A program made the position numbers and the translations under genes. The notes beneath the pieces are model-generated. The model ran no database searches. It was given only the letters and a program-made list of their open reading frames with translations, and was not told the origin of the DNA. From Octadecabacter ascidiaceicola (GTDB taxonomy: Bacteria > Pseudomonadota > Alphaproteobacteria > Rhodobacterales > Rhodobacteraceae), in contig NZ_FXYD01000002.1 in assembly GCF_900185015.1 (NCBI RefSeq), positions 613,145 to 677,144 of the forward strand: a stretch of 64,000 bases of DNA. The letters run 5' to 3'. Positions 53,801 to 62,616 of the stretch are shown piece after piece; positions within the stretch are counted from its first letter, which is position 1; every line of letters begins with the position of its first letter.

Positions 53801-56800
53801 GAGGTCCTTTCAGCAGCACAGGGAACATTCACTGTTGTTGGGCCAACTACCGGCCTGGTACCCTTGGAAATGAGCACGCATATTGATGGCGGTCCGCTAC
53901 GAGTTGGATCGCCTGTGGATTATGTGGTGACCGTCAGCAACCCCAATGGTGTTGATGTGACGAATGCCGACATGGCGGTTGGGTTGGGGACACCTTCGGT
54001 GCCGTTTGTTACACCGACCGGAATGAGTGTCAGCTTTTCGGGTTTCAATGGCGGGTGCACTGGCGGTCCTGCAGCAGCACCTGGCGGTGCAATGGGCTTT
54101 ATTGCGAGCGGAGTTACTGTGCCGGCAAACAGTACATGCACTGCCACCGGTCAGGTTCAAGTGGATGGCACAGTTCCAGTGTCAAGCTATCCAGTGACGG
54201 GGTTCACAGACTTCACCGATTCCGTGCTGGGAGATTTTCCAAAGGTGTTTTCTCGTCTCACACCGATTGTCGTTGCTGCGCCTGATACCGAAGCGCCCGT
54301 TTTGACGGCCCCATCAAACCAAACCGCGAACACGGATGCTGGTCAGGCGTTTGCGCGGCTGGATGTGACGGGTCTGGGGTCGGTAACGGATGATAGCGGC
54401 TCGGTTCCTGCGATCACCTACCGCGTGGGTGCGAGCGTGCTGAGCGGGCCGTTTGATTTCCCGATCGGCGATGCGGTGGTCACGATGGATGCAGTAGATG
54501 CGGTCGGCAATGTGGCCAAACAGGTCAGTTTCACAGTCACCGTCACAGATAATGAGGCCCCGGTGATAAGTGTAACGCCGCCCACACCAGTCACGGCTGC
54601 TTTCGGGGCGTCGACTGCAAGCGTCAGCTTTACGGCCTCAGCCACGGACAATTCCGGCGATCCTGTTACGCTTGTCTTTGAACTCGCCAACAGCCAGCCT
54701 ATCACCAGCCCGCATGATTTCCCCATTGGCACAACCGCTGTCACCGTGCGTGCCACTGACAACGCCGGCAATGCGGTCACCGAGAGCTTTGACGTGGTGG
54801 TCAATGCCTCAACCCTGTTGCCGCCTGTTGCGACCGACAACAGATATGTTGTTGCCGGAACCAATGCAGGCGGACCGAGTGTAACGCTTGCCGGTAATGT
54901 CATCGCCGATCAGATCCCGGACAGTGACCCGGATGCCAGCGGCAGCACCGGGCTGATTGCGGTTCTGGTGTCCGGCCCCTCCGGTGGGCCCGCCGGAGCC
55001 GTTCTGTCCCTGAACCCTGACGGCAGCTTTACTTACGCCTTTGCCAACAATACGCCGGGAAGCCCACAGGACAGCGCAAGTTTCACCTACCGGGTCACGG
55101 ACCCCGACAGCCTGCAGTCCAACACTGCAACCGTGACAATCACCATCCATGCCGTGCCCAACACCCCGAACACTGCCCCGGTTGCCCGAAATGACAGCTT
55201 TTCTGTTTTCGGGGGCGCAGCGCTGAACGGCAATGTGCTGGATGACAATGGCGCAGGCGCAGATGCCGACCCGGATAGTAACCCCGATCCGCTCAGCGTT
55301 TTGCTGGCACGGGATGTGGCAGACGGAACCCTGTCCCTTCGTTCGGACGGCAGCTTTAGCTATACTCCGAATGCGGGATTTGCGGGTACGGACGGGTTTG
55401 AATACACCCTCACCGATGGCGCCGGTACTGCGACGGGGGTTGTCGCCATCACCGTTTCGCGCCCGCCAGACACCACCCCACCTGTGATCACCGTGCCTGC
55501 AGATATTGCGATGAACACGGACGCAGGGCAAGCCACAGCAGCGGTGACCTATAGTGTCTCAGCCAGCGATGATGTGGATGGCGATATCAGCGCCAGTGTC
55601 ACGCTATCCCATCCTTCGGGAACGGTGTTCCCCATCGGCACAACCACAGTCACCGCAGATGTATCTGATGCTTCGGGAAATGCGGCCACGCAGGTGAGTT
55701 TCACCGTCACGGTGACGGATAACGAAGTTCCGGTCATCAGCGTAACGGCGCCTGCACCGGTGTCGGTCCCCATCGGGGTCGCCAGTGCCAGCGTTGCATT
55801 CAGCGCCGGCGTCTCGGATAATTCTGGTGCCTCCGTCACGCTTGTCTTTGAGCTCGCAAACAGCCAGCCAATCACCAGTCCGCATGATTTCCCCGTTGGC
55901 ACAACCACAGTCACCGTGCGCGCCACCGACGGCTCTGGCAATGAAGCTACAAGAGATTTTGATGTGGTGGTCACAGACGGCACGCCACCAACAATTGCCC
56001 TTTCCGCAGACACGACCACTTTGCGCGCAGGCCAAACCGCAACCATTACATTTAAGCTGAGCGCAAATGCGACTGATTTTGAAGAAACAGATGTTGCGGT
56101 TACCGGAGGCACATTAAGCGGTTTCAGCGGATCAGGCAGAAGCTATGGCGCAAGCTTTACGCCTGATAGAAACAGTTCCGCGGAAGGCAGAATAAATGTG
56201 GCCAGCGGCCGTTTCACGGACGCAACAGGCAATGCCAATGCCGACGGGGCAGATGCCGACAACACGTTGATTATTGTCATAGACACGGTGCGCCCAAGCG
56301 CCGCAATCAGCACGTTATCAGGGCCAAGTAACGGAGTGTTCACTGCCACCATTACGCTTAGCGAACCCAGCACAGACTTTGCCGTTGATGATCTTGTGCT
56401 GGTCAATGCGGCTGCCGTTTTTGCAGGGAGCGGCGATACCTACACGGTCACGCTAACGCCTCAGGGCAATGGCCCCCTCTCGGTTACCGTCGCGACCAGC
56501 AGCTTCTCAGATGCGGCCGGAAATAGGAACGCCGCGCGCTCAAACACCCAAAGCGCTGTTTTTGACGGAACACCGCCCACTGTGGAAATCACCGGCTTGC
56601 CAGAAACCTTTAGCGATCAAGCAATCCTGGCGGCAAATATTACCTTTTCAGAGCCTGTGACGGGGTTCGAAGCAGAAGACCTGAGCCTTGGGAATGCGAC
56701 CTCTATATCCTTGAGCGGATCGGGTGCCAGGTATTTTGTGCGGATCAGGCCCACAGGCCGTGGGGATATCACAATGCAAGTGCCCGCAAACGCTGCGCAG

Positions 56801-57775
56801 GATGGCGCCGGGAACGGCAATCTCGCATCTTCTTTGGTAATCGCACGCAACGAAACAGTCGAGAAAACCCAAAGGCAAATCGCACAGTTCATGGCCGGCC
56901 GCGCCAATCAATTGGTCACTAATCAACCCGACCTGACCTGTCACTTAAGGCAAAGCTGTGCCGGGGGGAGTACTGAGACAAGAGTCACCAGAGGTCAGTT
57001 ATCATTCAACTTCAATTCCCGCCCCGAATGGCCTGTCTGGTTCCAATTGAGTGGCACAAGAACCAGTGACGGCAGTGCCAACAGCGATTATCTGTTTGGT
57101 GCTTTTGGATCGCATCGCGCGATCAACGATAACACTCTGGTGGGGGGGGTGTTTGAGTTCGATCATGTCGGGCAATCAGATGGTGCATCAAAGATCGAAG
57201 GAACCGGTTGGCTGGTTGGCCCTTACTACGTCACCCGTCTTCCCAACCAGCCGCTTTATTTTGAAGGGCGTCTTCTCGCCGGAATGAGCCACAACCGCAT
57301 CCAGCCGTTCGGAACATATACCGACAATTTTGAAACCCGGCGAGTGTTGGCCCTGCTCAAGGTTTCCGGGCAGTTGGAATATGGGGAAACAACCCTGATC
57401 CCCAGCCTTGCCGGGTCTTACACCACCGATACGCAACTGGCTTATACCGATAGCCTCGGGAACCGTATCCCTGAACAGGGCATCGAACTGGGGCAATTGG
57501 AATTGGGGCTCGATTTTGAAACACCTGCAACCATTCTTGGCCAACTCTGGACTTTAGGCGGTGGCGCCTCCGCAATCTACTCAACCACTTCTGGCTCCGG
57601 CGCGGCCCAATCCGTCGTCACAAGCTATAATGGGGGACGCGCAAGGCTCGAACTCTCCGGCTCAACCCAGTTTGACAACGGCGCCCGCCTCAACCTCGGA
57701 GCATCATATGACGGCATCGGTGCACCCGAGTTTGAAGCTATCGGCCTCGAAATTGGGTTCCAGTGGGAATTCTAA
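50816..57775 (+). CDS. Giant autotransporter-like surface protein with Ig-like repeats
   Basis: A 2319-residue protein starting at the ATG after GGGAGGA. A signal peptide (1-39, ending VEAQA) is followed by about six copies of a beta-rich repeat of roughly 115-190 residues (about 170-1010), several with the core NPCGAGSS and a second cysteine in PG..CSFDV. Then come a DUF11-like unit (about 1016-1150), HYR domains (about 1156-1330), a cadherin-like/VCBS-like stretch (about 1345-1550), another HYR pair (about 1552-1720), Ig-like units (about 1721-2010) and a C-terminal beta-barrel (about 2060-2319) ending in IGFQWEF. The closing phenylalanine and barrel fit a type V autotransporter. Likely role: adhesion or surface layer. 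Confidence 0.85.
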   Translation: MTRQNCLRTQQRWMASATMLLVVVLGLSVGSARPVEAQAICQSPITRSVVNITANGCQSQLPSAGVDYWQVNSLSSSGDFRIGVRYAGLTSEAILLITKFGTNIVPVRCNGPNCATATRCQIGVSCVFSAQLGRNGVEFTASGGAGTELFTVGPVIVSGPLFGGQATADWSMTFPNGSQIAPGQIQPVRFAVHANTLLEGLGNGSFDIGPGLIDPGLFPAQLPADGFCGPGSTARSDGTIVRFRGLTLAGASSCNFDFGIGALGNLTGGTVNFLTSPLTITVNGEQRALPAQARNLTKLSGQLPILSIDTPDIVQNGAVMEIGFRYASPYINSGHTNGSFDFDPVAFAPGLTIVQEPQFTNCGPATSTVVSATLRHIRSIDVSNGGFCQIRMSVKVPTPAYRTNYSLITGPIGGSLGGVIHVDSTPPVQHFTVAGSNENLRPATMTMQVNPPDALGGVQRRIRYNISLPAGLPTPGNISFDHNTAHLAAGVTLDTGSLPLNPCGAGSSITSAGGAGFFTLNNGRLLPGQSCSFEVAINVPVGLAPGSYTQLTSPVRSTVSEVPLTSPAATAPWSVTSPDAATLAMQLIPASAVAGAARSIRYTVNLPASGPQPDRIEFDHDVAFFVPEVMFDTSNVPSNPCGAGSSFVSYGSASQYQLLGGKVAPGASCTFDVPILTAGVAPGNYEQRTSSLRTVIGATTFTSPAASSTLTVAVPPLPSEPATLALQILPEHARAGEPRTFRYTLTLPANVNPAQSIGFSHNTAFEAPGVTVDLANTNTTDPCGAGSSLNVTSGSGVFELVGGTLEAGTECSFDVTVDVPNTTPAKQIYSRTSQVITVAAGQTLTSPLVVTRWVVVTPFLTGATLDMQVTPASAPANARRTITYTISIPTNAPPLSNAVFGHDIDHVAPSTLAQQGIFFDHPSLPTSMCGTGTLLHSVTSVRQGSGFNLANLELTPGFTCTFSAAFDIPDAVAAGLAPGTYSIPTRAIRIANTQDEVLSAAQGTFTVVGPTTGLVPLEMSTHIDGGPLRVGSPVDYVVTVSNPNGVDVTNADMAVGLGTPSVPFVTPTGMSVSFSGFNGGCTGGPAAAPGGAMGFIASGVTVPANSTCTATGQVQVDGTVPVSSYPVTGFTDFTDSVLGDFPKVFSRLTPIVVAAPDTEAPVLTAPSNQTANTDAGQAFARLDVTGLGSVTDDSGSVPAITYRVGASVLSGPFDFPIGDAVVTMDAVDAVGNVAKQVSFTVTVTDNEAPVISVTPPTPVTAAFGASTASVSFTASATDNSGDPVTLVFELANSQPITSPHDFPIGTTAVTVRATDNAGNAVTESFDVVVNASTLLPPVATDNRYVVAGTNAGGPSVTLAGNVIADQIPDSDPDASGSTGLIAVLVSGPSGGPAGAVLSLNPDGSFTYAFANNTPGSPQDSASFTYRVTDPDSLQSNTATVTITIHAVPNTPNTAPVARNDSFSVFGGAALNGNVLDDNGAGADADPDSNPDPLSVLLARDVADGTLSLRSDGSFSYTPNAGFAGTDGFEYTLTDGAGTATGVVAITVSRPPDTTPPVITVPADIAMNTDAGQATAAVTYSVSASDDVDGDISASVTLSHPSGTVFPIGTTTVTADVSDASGNAATQVSFTVTVTDNEVPVISVTAPAPVSVPIGVASASVAFSAGVSDNSGASVTLVFELANSQPITSPHDFPVGTTTVTVRATDGSGNEATRDFDVVVTDGTPPTIALSADTTTLRAGQTATITFKLSANATDFEETDVAVTGGTLSGFSGSGRSYGASFTPDRNSSAEGRINVASGRFTDATGNANADGADADNTLIIVIDTVRPSAAISTLSGPSNGVFTATITLSEPSTDFAVDDLVLVNAAAVFAGSGDTYTVTLTPQGNGPLSVTVATSSFSDAAGNRNAARSNTQSAVFDGTPPTVEITGLPETFSDQAILAANITFSEPVTGFEAEDLSLGNATSISLSGSGARYFVRIRPTGRGDITMQVPANAAQDGAGNGNLASSLVIARNETVEKTQRQIAQFMAGRANQLVTNQPDLTCHLRQSCAGGSTETRVTRGQLSFNFNSRPEWPVWFQLSGTRTSDGSANSDYLFGAFGSHRAINDNTLVGGVFEFDHVGQSDGASKIEGTGWLVGPYYVTRLPNQPLYFEGRLLAGMSHNRIQPFGTYTDNFETRRVLALLKVSGQLEYGETTLIPSLAGSYTTDTQLAYTDSLGNRIPEQGIELGQLELGLDFETPATILGQLWTLGGGASAIYSTTSGSGAAQSVVTSYNGGRARLELSGSTQFDNGARLNLGASYDGIGAPEFEAIGLEIGFQWEF

Positions 57776-57951
57776 AATCACAAGAGTGTTCATTGGTGCA
57801 GCGTGCAGCGAAATGTGACTTTGTCCGCGACCCAGTCATTGCGAAATTGGAAATGCTGCGCGGGGTACGAATGGCAGCAATCGAGCCCAGAATGACCGAT
57901 GTTGTGCTGAGCACGAAGGGCCGTTTTTTAAGGAAAGCCCATTTTGTGTCT

Positions 57952-58383
57952 TCAATTAAACCGACCGTGAAACTCACTTGTAGTCGGAGGCCAATCCTCA
58001 AATAGAGGTAGATCATCGGTAATTTCATGCCAGGGTGCTTTTGATCCGGCAAAAATATGGGCCTCGGGACGAACAATCGGATCGCCGACCACAGCGCCCA
58101 AAGCCACCCAGTCCAGCTTGTTTCCATCCCCTACGACGGCCCCGAGTGGCGAACCGCATCGACCGCAAAAGGGCCTATATACACCCGGTGATGTTTGAAA
58201 CTTGGCGGTCATGTCTTCGCCAGACGTCCACTTGAAACCATCCAAGGAAACACGTGTGTAAGCAGCGAATGCTGTGCCAGAAGCGCGTCTACATTGCGAG
58301 CAATGGCACATTCCAACATCTTTTAGCTCACCTTGGAGCGCAAATTGAATACCATTACACAGGCAGCCGCCACGAATTGTCAT
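57952..58383 (-). CDS. GFA-family zinc protein
   Basis: A 143-residue protein of the GFA (glutathione-dependent formaldehyde-activating, CENP-V) family. Zinc ligands are visible as GGCLCNG, CHCSQCRR and FCGRCGSP. The family name comes from Gfa; most members have unknown substrates. The ATG at 58383 gives the usual MTIRGGCLCNG opening; one at 58398 would add five residues. The 176 bases between it and the autotransporter gene hold no gene and include decayed repeat. Confidence 0.88.
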   Translation of the reverse strand: MTIRGGCLCNGIQFALQGELKDVGMCHCSQCRRASGTAFAAYTRVSLDGFKWTSGEDMTAKFQTSPGVYRPFCGRCGSPLGAVVGDGNKLDWVALGAVVGDPIVRPEAHIFAGSKAPWHEITDDLPLFEDWPPTTSEFHGRFN

Positions 58384-58765
58384 GTTCCGGCCCTTCATGA
58401 ACGTTCACTTTCGATGACATGGTAGATTGCCTCACCAACCGCTGCAACTTCGCTGTCCAGCAAACGGGGGCATGCCATAAAACTGTCGTTTGTTGAATGG
58501 TAGTTTTCGTGGAAGCAGCCATTGGTGCGACCGCAGCAAATGGCCTCTTTGTCCCGCAATCTGTGAGTTCGTGTACCATCGGATTTCGCGGCCGCAGCGA
58601 ATGTCGGCAATGCGGGCTGCAATTGCGGCAACTTGATCCTTTGGCCAACAGCAGGTTTGGGCCGTTACGGTCGCGTTTTCGCCGACGTAGAGCCCAATGC
58701 AGCACCACATTCAGTGGCGGCAATGAGTTCGAAGTGTCCGATGCGGCAAGGAGCAACGGGACACG
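58384..58765. other. Gene-free stretch with decayed coding traces
   Basis: Several minus-strand frames overlap here, but none has a convincing start or complete family match. One ends EVAAVGEAIYHVIESERS at 58395 and another contains PKDQVAAIAARIAD, which could be pieces of a single frameshifted PLP aminotransferase. I do not assign a gene. Confidence 0.3.
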
Positions 58766-58939
58766 TCATACACCCTTTACGATCTTGCGAATAATCTCAT
58801 CTTCCGACGGTTGATGGATGGTTTGAAATTTATGCAAGTCTTCCAGTTTGAAGTTGGTATAGCGACGCAACATTTTCCAATCTCGGTGAATGATGGGCAA
58901 GGCATCGTATCGAGCCATCAGCAAAAACCGTGTGTCCAT
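58766..58939 (-). CDS. Small protein with PrtN-like N-terminus
   Basis: A 57-residue reading frame starting MDTRFLLMARYDALPII. That opening is like pyocin-activator PrtN-family proteins (xTxFLLMAxYxxxxVI), small DNA-binding regulators found in phage and plasmid regions. The rest (RDWKMLRRYTNF onwards) does not clearly follow the family, so it may be a decayed copy. It lies between a decayed stretch and dusA. Expression and function are uncertain. Confidence 0.35.
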   Translation of the reverse strand: MDTRFLLMARYDALPIIHRDWKMLRRYTNFKLEDLHKFQTIHQPSEDEIIRKIVKGV

Positions 58940-59017
58940 TGTTGCTTTTCCCTGTCTATTGTTGTCCGTCCAATTTTCGACTAACTAGACAAATCAAGTT
59001 TCTCTTAACGTGTGGCT

Positions 59018-60040
59018 ATGCAAGTGACTGAAAATAAAAGATATAATATACACAAAAGTGCACGTTTAAGTTGTGCACCGATGATGGACTGGACGGACCG
59101 CCATTGCCGTTACATGCATCGTCTGCTGTCGCGCCGCACGCTGCTTTATACTGAAATGGTGACGTCGCCCGCATTGGTGCGCGGGGATGCGCGGCATTTG
59201 TTGCGGTTTGACCCGAGTGAGCAGCCCGTGGCGTTGCAGCTTGGTGGATCTGATCCGGTTGAGCTGGCTAAGGCCGCGCAGATGGGTGCCGATGCGGGAT
59301 ATCCTGAGGTTAACCTCAACTGCGGGTGCCCGTCTGATCGGGTGCAATCAGGCGCGTTTGGGGCTGTGTTGATGAAGCAGCCCGCGTTGGTGGCGGAATG
59401 TTGCGCTGCGATGATTGCCGCACAACCTGCTGAAGTGACGGTAAAATGCCGTATCGGTGTAGATGATCAGGACCCGGAGGAGGTGCTGCCCGAGTTTTTG
59501 GCACGCATTGTCGGTGCAGGTGTTACCCGTGTCACGATCCATGCGCGTAAGGCGTGGTTGCAGGGGCTGTCACCCAAAGAAAACCGCGATGTGCCTCTGC
59601 TGGATTACGATCTGGTGCACCGGATGAAGGGGCTGTTTCCGAATCTACATATCTCCATCAATGGCGGGGTATCGACGTTGGAACATGCTAAGGAATTGCT
59701 GGATGCGGGCCTTGATGGGGTGATGATCGGGCGGGCGGCCTACCACAACCCGACCGATATCCTGCAAGCGGCTGACGCCGTTGTCTGGGGCGAGGACATG
59801 GGGCCTGAGCCTGTCGATGTGGTCTTGCAGATGCGTGACTATATTGAAGCGCATATGGCGGACACCACGCGCGGGGGCGGGAAGTTGATGCCTGTTGTTA
59901 AGCCGATGTTAGGGCTGTTTGCTGGGCGCCCCGGTGCGCGCCAGTGGCGGCGTTACTTGTCTGAAAATGCCCACCTAGGGGGCGCTGGTTGGTCCACGAT
60001 CGAGGACGCGTTGGCCGCGATGGAACGTACAGCCGCATAA
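59018..60040 (+). CDS. dusA: tRNA-dihydrouridine(20/20a) synthase DusA
   Basis: A 340-residue flavoenzyme that reduces U20/U20a in the tRNA D-loop with NADPH. LSCAPMMDWTDRHCRYMHR is the DusA start signature, NLNCGCPSDRVQSGAFGA contains the catalytic cysteine, and INGGVSTLEHA and VMIGRAAYHNP form the FMN phosphate site. About 17 residues precede the usual family start (MQVTENKRYNIHKSAR), so the annotated ATG may be somewhat early; a GTG at 59012 is also in frame. No clear ribosome-binding site is visible. Confidence 0.93.
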   Translation: MQVTENKRYNIHKSARLSCAPMMDWTDRHCRYMHRLLSRRTLLYTEMVTSPALVRGDARHLLRFDPSEQPVALQLGGSDPVELAKAAQMGADAGYPEVNLNCGCPSDRVQSGAFGAVLMKQPALVAECCAAMIAAQPAEVTVKCRIGVDDQDPEEVLPEFLARIVGAGVTRVTIHARKAWLQGLSPKENRDVPLLDYDLVHRMKGLFPNLHISINGGVSTLEHAKELLDAGLDGVMIGRAAYHNPTDILQAADAVVWGEDMGPEPVDVVLQMRDYIEAHMADTTRGGGKLMPVVKPMLGLFAGRPGARQWRRYLSENAHLGGAGWSTIEDALAAMERTAA

Positions 60041-60094
60041 GGGTTGTTGCCGCCGCGCACATGCGCAATGTTGGCGCAACACTTGGAGCGCCTT

Positions 60095-60913
60095 ATGCCT
60101 GAAATGTCTATTCTTTTACCGCTTGTCGGATTGCTAATGGTGATCGGCGCGTTTGCTGGCGTTTTGGCCGGATTGCTTGGCGTTGGAGGCGGTATCGTCT
60201 TGGTGCCTGCGTTCTTTTACGCCTTCTCGGCGCTTGGTTATGACAGCCCGCAATTGATGCAAATCTGTTTGGCGACATCATTGGCGACGATCATTGTGAC
60301 ATCGCTGAGGTCCTTGAATTCGCACAGTAAAAAACGCGCTGTAGAATGGGAAATCCTGCGCGGCTGGGGGGTTGGTATTGTCATTGGAGCGATCATTGGC
60401 GTGGCGGTGGCGACGCGGTTGCAGTCCGTTGTTTTGCAGGCCTTGTTCGGCGGTTTGGGCGTTTGCATCGGCCTTTACATGGCGTTCGGCAAGTCTGATT
60501 GGCGGCTGGGGGACGAGATGCCTAAGGGAGCGTTCCGTGCGATAGGGTCTCCGATCATTGGGTTTCTGTCGGTTTTGATGGGGATCGGAGGCGGCAGCTT
60601 TGGGGTGCCGACGATGACATTGTTTGGCGTGCCGATCCACCGCGCAGTCGCAACGGCGTCGGGTTACGGCGTGATTATCGCGCTGCCTGCAGTCATCGGG
60701 TTCCTGTTTGCAGATATTGAGGTTGCGCCGCCGTTGACTGTGGGCGCTGTGAACTTCGGTGCGTTTGGGGTGGTGGTGTGTATGACGCTGATCACGGCGC
60801 CTTGGGGCGCAGCACTAGCGCACCGGATGGACCCTAAGCCATTAAAGCGAGTGTTCGGGTTTTTCTTGATACTTGTGGCGCTGAATATGTTGCGCAAGGT
60901 TTTGGGAGCTTAG
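60095..60913 (+). CDS. TauE/SafE-family membrane permease
   Basis: A 272-residue inner-membrane protein with about eight hydrophobic segments. GLLGVGGGIVLVPAF and MGIGGGSFGVPTM are the two inverted-repeat glycine motifs of the TSUP (TauE/SafE) family, which exports sulfite, sulfoacetate or other anions. The ATG at 60095 follows GGAG at a good distance; earlier in-frame starts are less supported. It lies 15 kb from the sulfonate-monooxygenase set, so a sulfite-export link is only a possibility. It follows dusA by 54 bases. Confidence 0.85.
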   Translation: MPEMSILLPLVGLLMVIGAFAGVLAGLLGVGGGIVLVPAFFYAFSALGYDSPQLMQICLATSLATIIVTSLRSLNSHSKKRAVEWEILRGWGVGIVIGAIIGVAVATRLQSVVLQALFGGLGVCIGLYMAFGKSDWRLGDEMPKGAFRAIGSPIIGFLSVLMGIGGGSFGVPTMTLFGVPIHRAVATASGYGVIIALPAVIGFLFADIEVAPPLTVGAVNFGAFGVVVCMTLITAPWGAALAHRMDPKPLKRVFGFFLILVALNMLRKVLGA

Positions 60914-61051
60914 GTAGGAAAGTCCGCTGTGTGGGACGTTACGCCTTATCGCTGCAGTTGCGCCAATGATTGCTTCTTGAAGACTGCTTGGTTTGAAGAA
61001 TAGTATCTACGGACCAGTAATCTAACTCCCGTCGTAGGGTGGGTGTAGCTC

Positions 61052-62014
61052 TCAAACTTTGAACTTCGGCACCAAGATGGATGAGGCCTGCTCAATGATG
61101 TTTCCAGCGATGTCTTGCGCGCTTGGTGCGCTGTCGATCAAGCCAAGTCCTTCTCCTGCAAACGCTGCAACCGTTGCTGTGTCGCCGCGTTGTTGCGCGT
61201 CAGCCCAGATTTCTTTCTGAACCTCAAGATCTTCAAGCAAATCAGTCTCCGAACCGTGCCAAGTATTAAGAAACGCATTTCTCTGAGCCCGCGCCGTGTA
61301 GCGCCTTGGCCAATCATAATCTCGGACAATGTCGAGAACGCGGGTACGTAACGTGTCGTCACCATTTGCAGCTAACGCGTTTGCTAAAATACGAGGATGA
61401 ACCAGCGCCTCTTTGGACGCCCAGTAGCGTGTTCCGACGACGACACCATCAGCACCCAATGCAAAAGACGCGGCCAAACCACGACCGTCTGCGATGCCGC
61501 CTGCTGCAACCAGTGCAACATTAGAATTCTGTTTTGCGATCTCGTCAAAGACTTCTGGAACCAAGGTCATTGTCCCACGGTTTTCACCGTGTCCACCCGC
61601 CTCGCTTCCCTGTGCCACAACGACATTTGCGCCGACTTCAATCGCACGACGGGCATCTTTCCATGTCTGCACTTGGCAAATCAGAGGGATACCAGCGTTC
61701 AAAATGTCTTCGGCATATGGTGCCGGGTCGCCGAAGGACAAATATATGGCCTTAGGATTGCGTTTTATAACGTGTCTTAAGATCCAAGGGCGGTCTGCCA
61801 ATGCCCAAGTAATAAGGCCGCATCCAATGTGCGCCTGACCGGCAACTTCGAACTGTGCATCTATCCAATCGAGGTCGCCGTAGCCACCACCGATCATACC
61901 GAGTGCGCCACTATGAGATGTAGCAGCTGCAAGCGCACCGCCAGCGGCAAACGCCATTGGTGCTTGGATAATGGGATATTTCAGATCAAGAACGTCAGTC
62001 AGGCGCGTTTTCAT
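61052..62014 (-). CDS. Nitronate monooxygenase-family protein
   Basis: A 320-residue FMN TIM-barrel protein of the nitronate monooxygenase (2-nitropropane dioxygenase) family: YPIIQAPMAFAAGG, VVAQGSEAGGHG with the catalytic-type histidine, LVAAGGIADGRG and GADGVVVGTRYW. Members oxidise nitronates such as propionate-3-nitronate, or act as NADH:quinone reductases. The ATG at 62014 overlaps the tautomerase stop (ATGA). It is the last gene of a GST-led operon facing an HxlR regulator. A role in removal of reactive or quinone compounds is inferred. Confidence 0.87.
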   Translation of the reverse strand: MKTRLTDVLDLKYPIIQAPMAFAAGGALAAATSHSGALGMIGGGYGDLDWIDAQFEVAGQAHIGCGLITWALADRPWILRHVIKRNPKAIYLSFGDPAPYAEDILNAGIPLICQVQTWKDARRAIEVGANVVVAQGSEAGGHGENRGTMTLVPEVFDEIAKQNSNVALVAAGGIADGRGLAASFALGADGVVVGTRYWASKEALVHPRILANALAANGDDTLRTRVLDIVRDYDWPRRYTARAQRNAFLNTWHGSETDLLEDLEVQKEIWADAQQRGDTATVAAFAGEGLGLIDSAPSAQDIAGNIIEQASSILVPKFKV

Positions 62015-62232
62015 GAAATGGCCTTCCGGTATTCCTCTACCGGCAATCCGCCGATGCCCCAATTTTCCAGATCGACTTCGTCAATCACCACAAATGTTGT
62101 CGCTGGCTTTTTGCCCAAGACGTCTTGCAAAAGATCGGTAACACCTGCGATGAGGCATGCTTTCTCCTCTGCACTGGGGCCTAGGCCATCTGGGCCACCT
62201 TCGCGCGTAATTTTGATATTCACGTAGGGCAT
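62011..62232 (-). CDS. 4-oxalocrotonate tautomerase-family protein
   Basis: A 73-residue protein starting MPYVNIKITREGG; removal of Met exposes the catalytic Pro1 of the tautomerase superfamily. Family members isomerise enols and some dehalogenate. It overlaps the nitronate monooxygenase gene by four bases and lies three bases from the NTF2-like gene. Substrate unknown. Confidence 0.88.
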   Translation of the reverse strand: MPYVNIKITREGGPDGLGPSAEEKACLIAGVTDLLQDVLGKKPATTFVVIDEVDLENWGIGGLPVEEYRKAIS

Positions 62233-62235
62233 GGG

Positions 62236-62616
62236 TCAATCCTCCTGAGGTAAGTATGCGAACGCCTTGGTGACGACCCGCCATTCGCTGCCATGCCGGA
62301 CAAGGGTCAGGTGATCCAGATAGTCGCGGCCCATCATTGTCATCCGTGCCGTGACGTGGGCAAGACGTGCGCTGCCAAAGCTAATTTCCAAAATTGTGTC
62401 CTTTCGCGGCTCGTTCCGCTTGGCCGGAGCTTCACGTTGATCGATCCGCGCCATGTAGGTATCCAGATCAAGGTAAAGCTCGTCGCCTTCTGTCGCACAG
62501 ATATACGCGAGTTTGGGGTGAAAGACCTCTCGTAGGCGGTCGCTATCTGCGTGGTACAGACCGTCAAAGTAAGATTGCATCAGGCTGCTGACCTCTGAAA
62601 AATCTTGCGGTGTCAT
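62236..62616 (-). CDS. NTF2-like (lumazine-binding-type) protein
   Basis: A 126-residue protein with an NTF2/SnoaL-like fold: a helical start (VSSLMQSYFDGLYHADSDRL), REVFHPKLAYI and the closing LVRHGSEWRVVTKAF. Such cone-shaped proteins bind or isomerise small hydrophobic ligands. The ATG at 62616 shares one base with the GST stop; a GTG one codon earlier is possible. It is co-transcribed with GST, tautomerase and nitronate monooxygenase genes. Confidence 0.78.
   Translation of the reverse strand: MTPQDFSEVSSLMQSYFDGLYHADSDRLREVFHPKLAYICATEGDELYLDLDTYMARIDQREAPAKRNEPRKDTILEISFGSARLAHVTARMTMMGRDYLDHLTLVRHGSEWRVVTKAFAYLPQED

Noticed and set aside
58395..58735. Minus-strand frames resembling an aminotransferase C-terminus
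   Set aside because: The likeness is short, split over two frames and without a lysine-containing PLP motif, so it is noted only as decayed coding traces.
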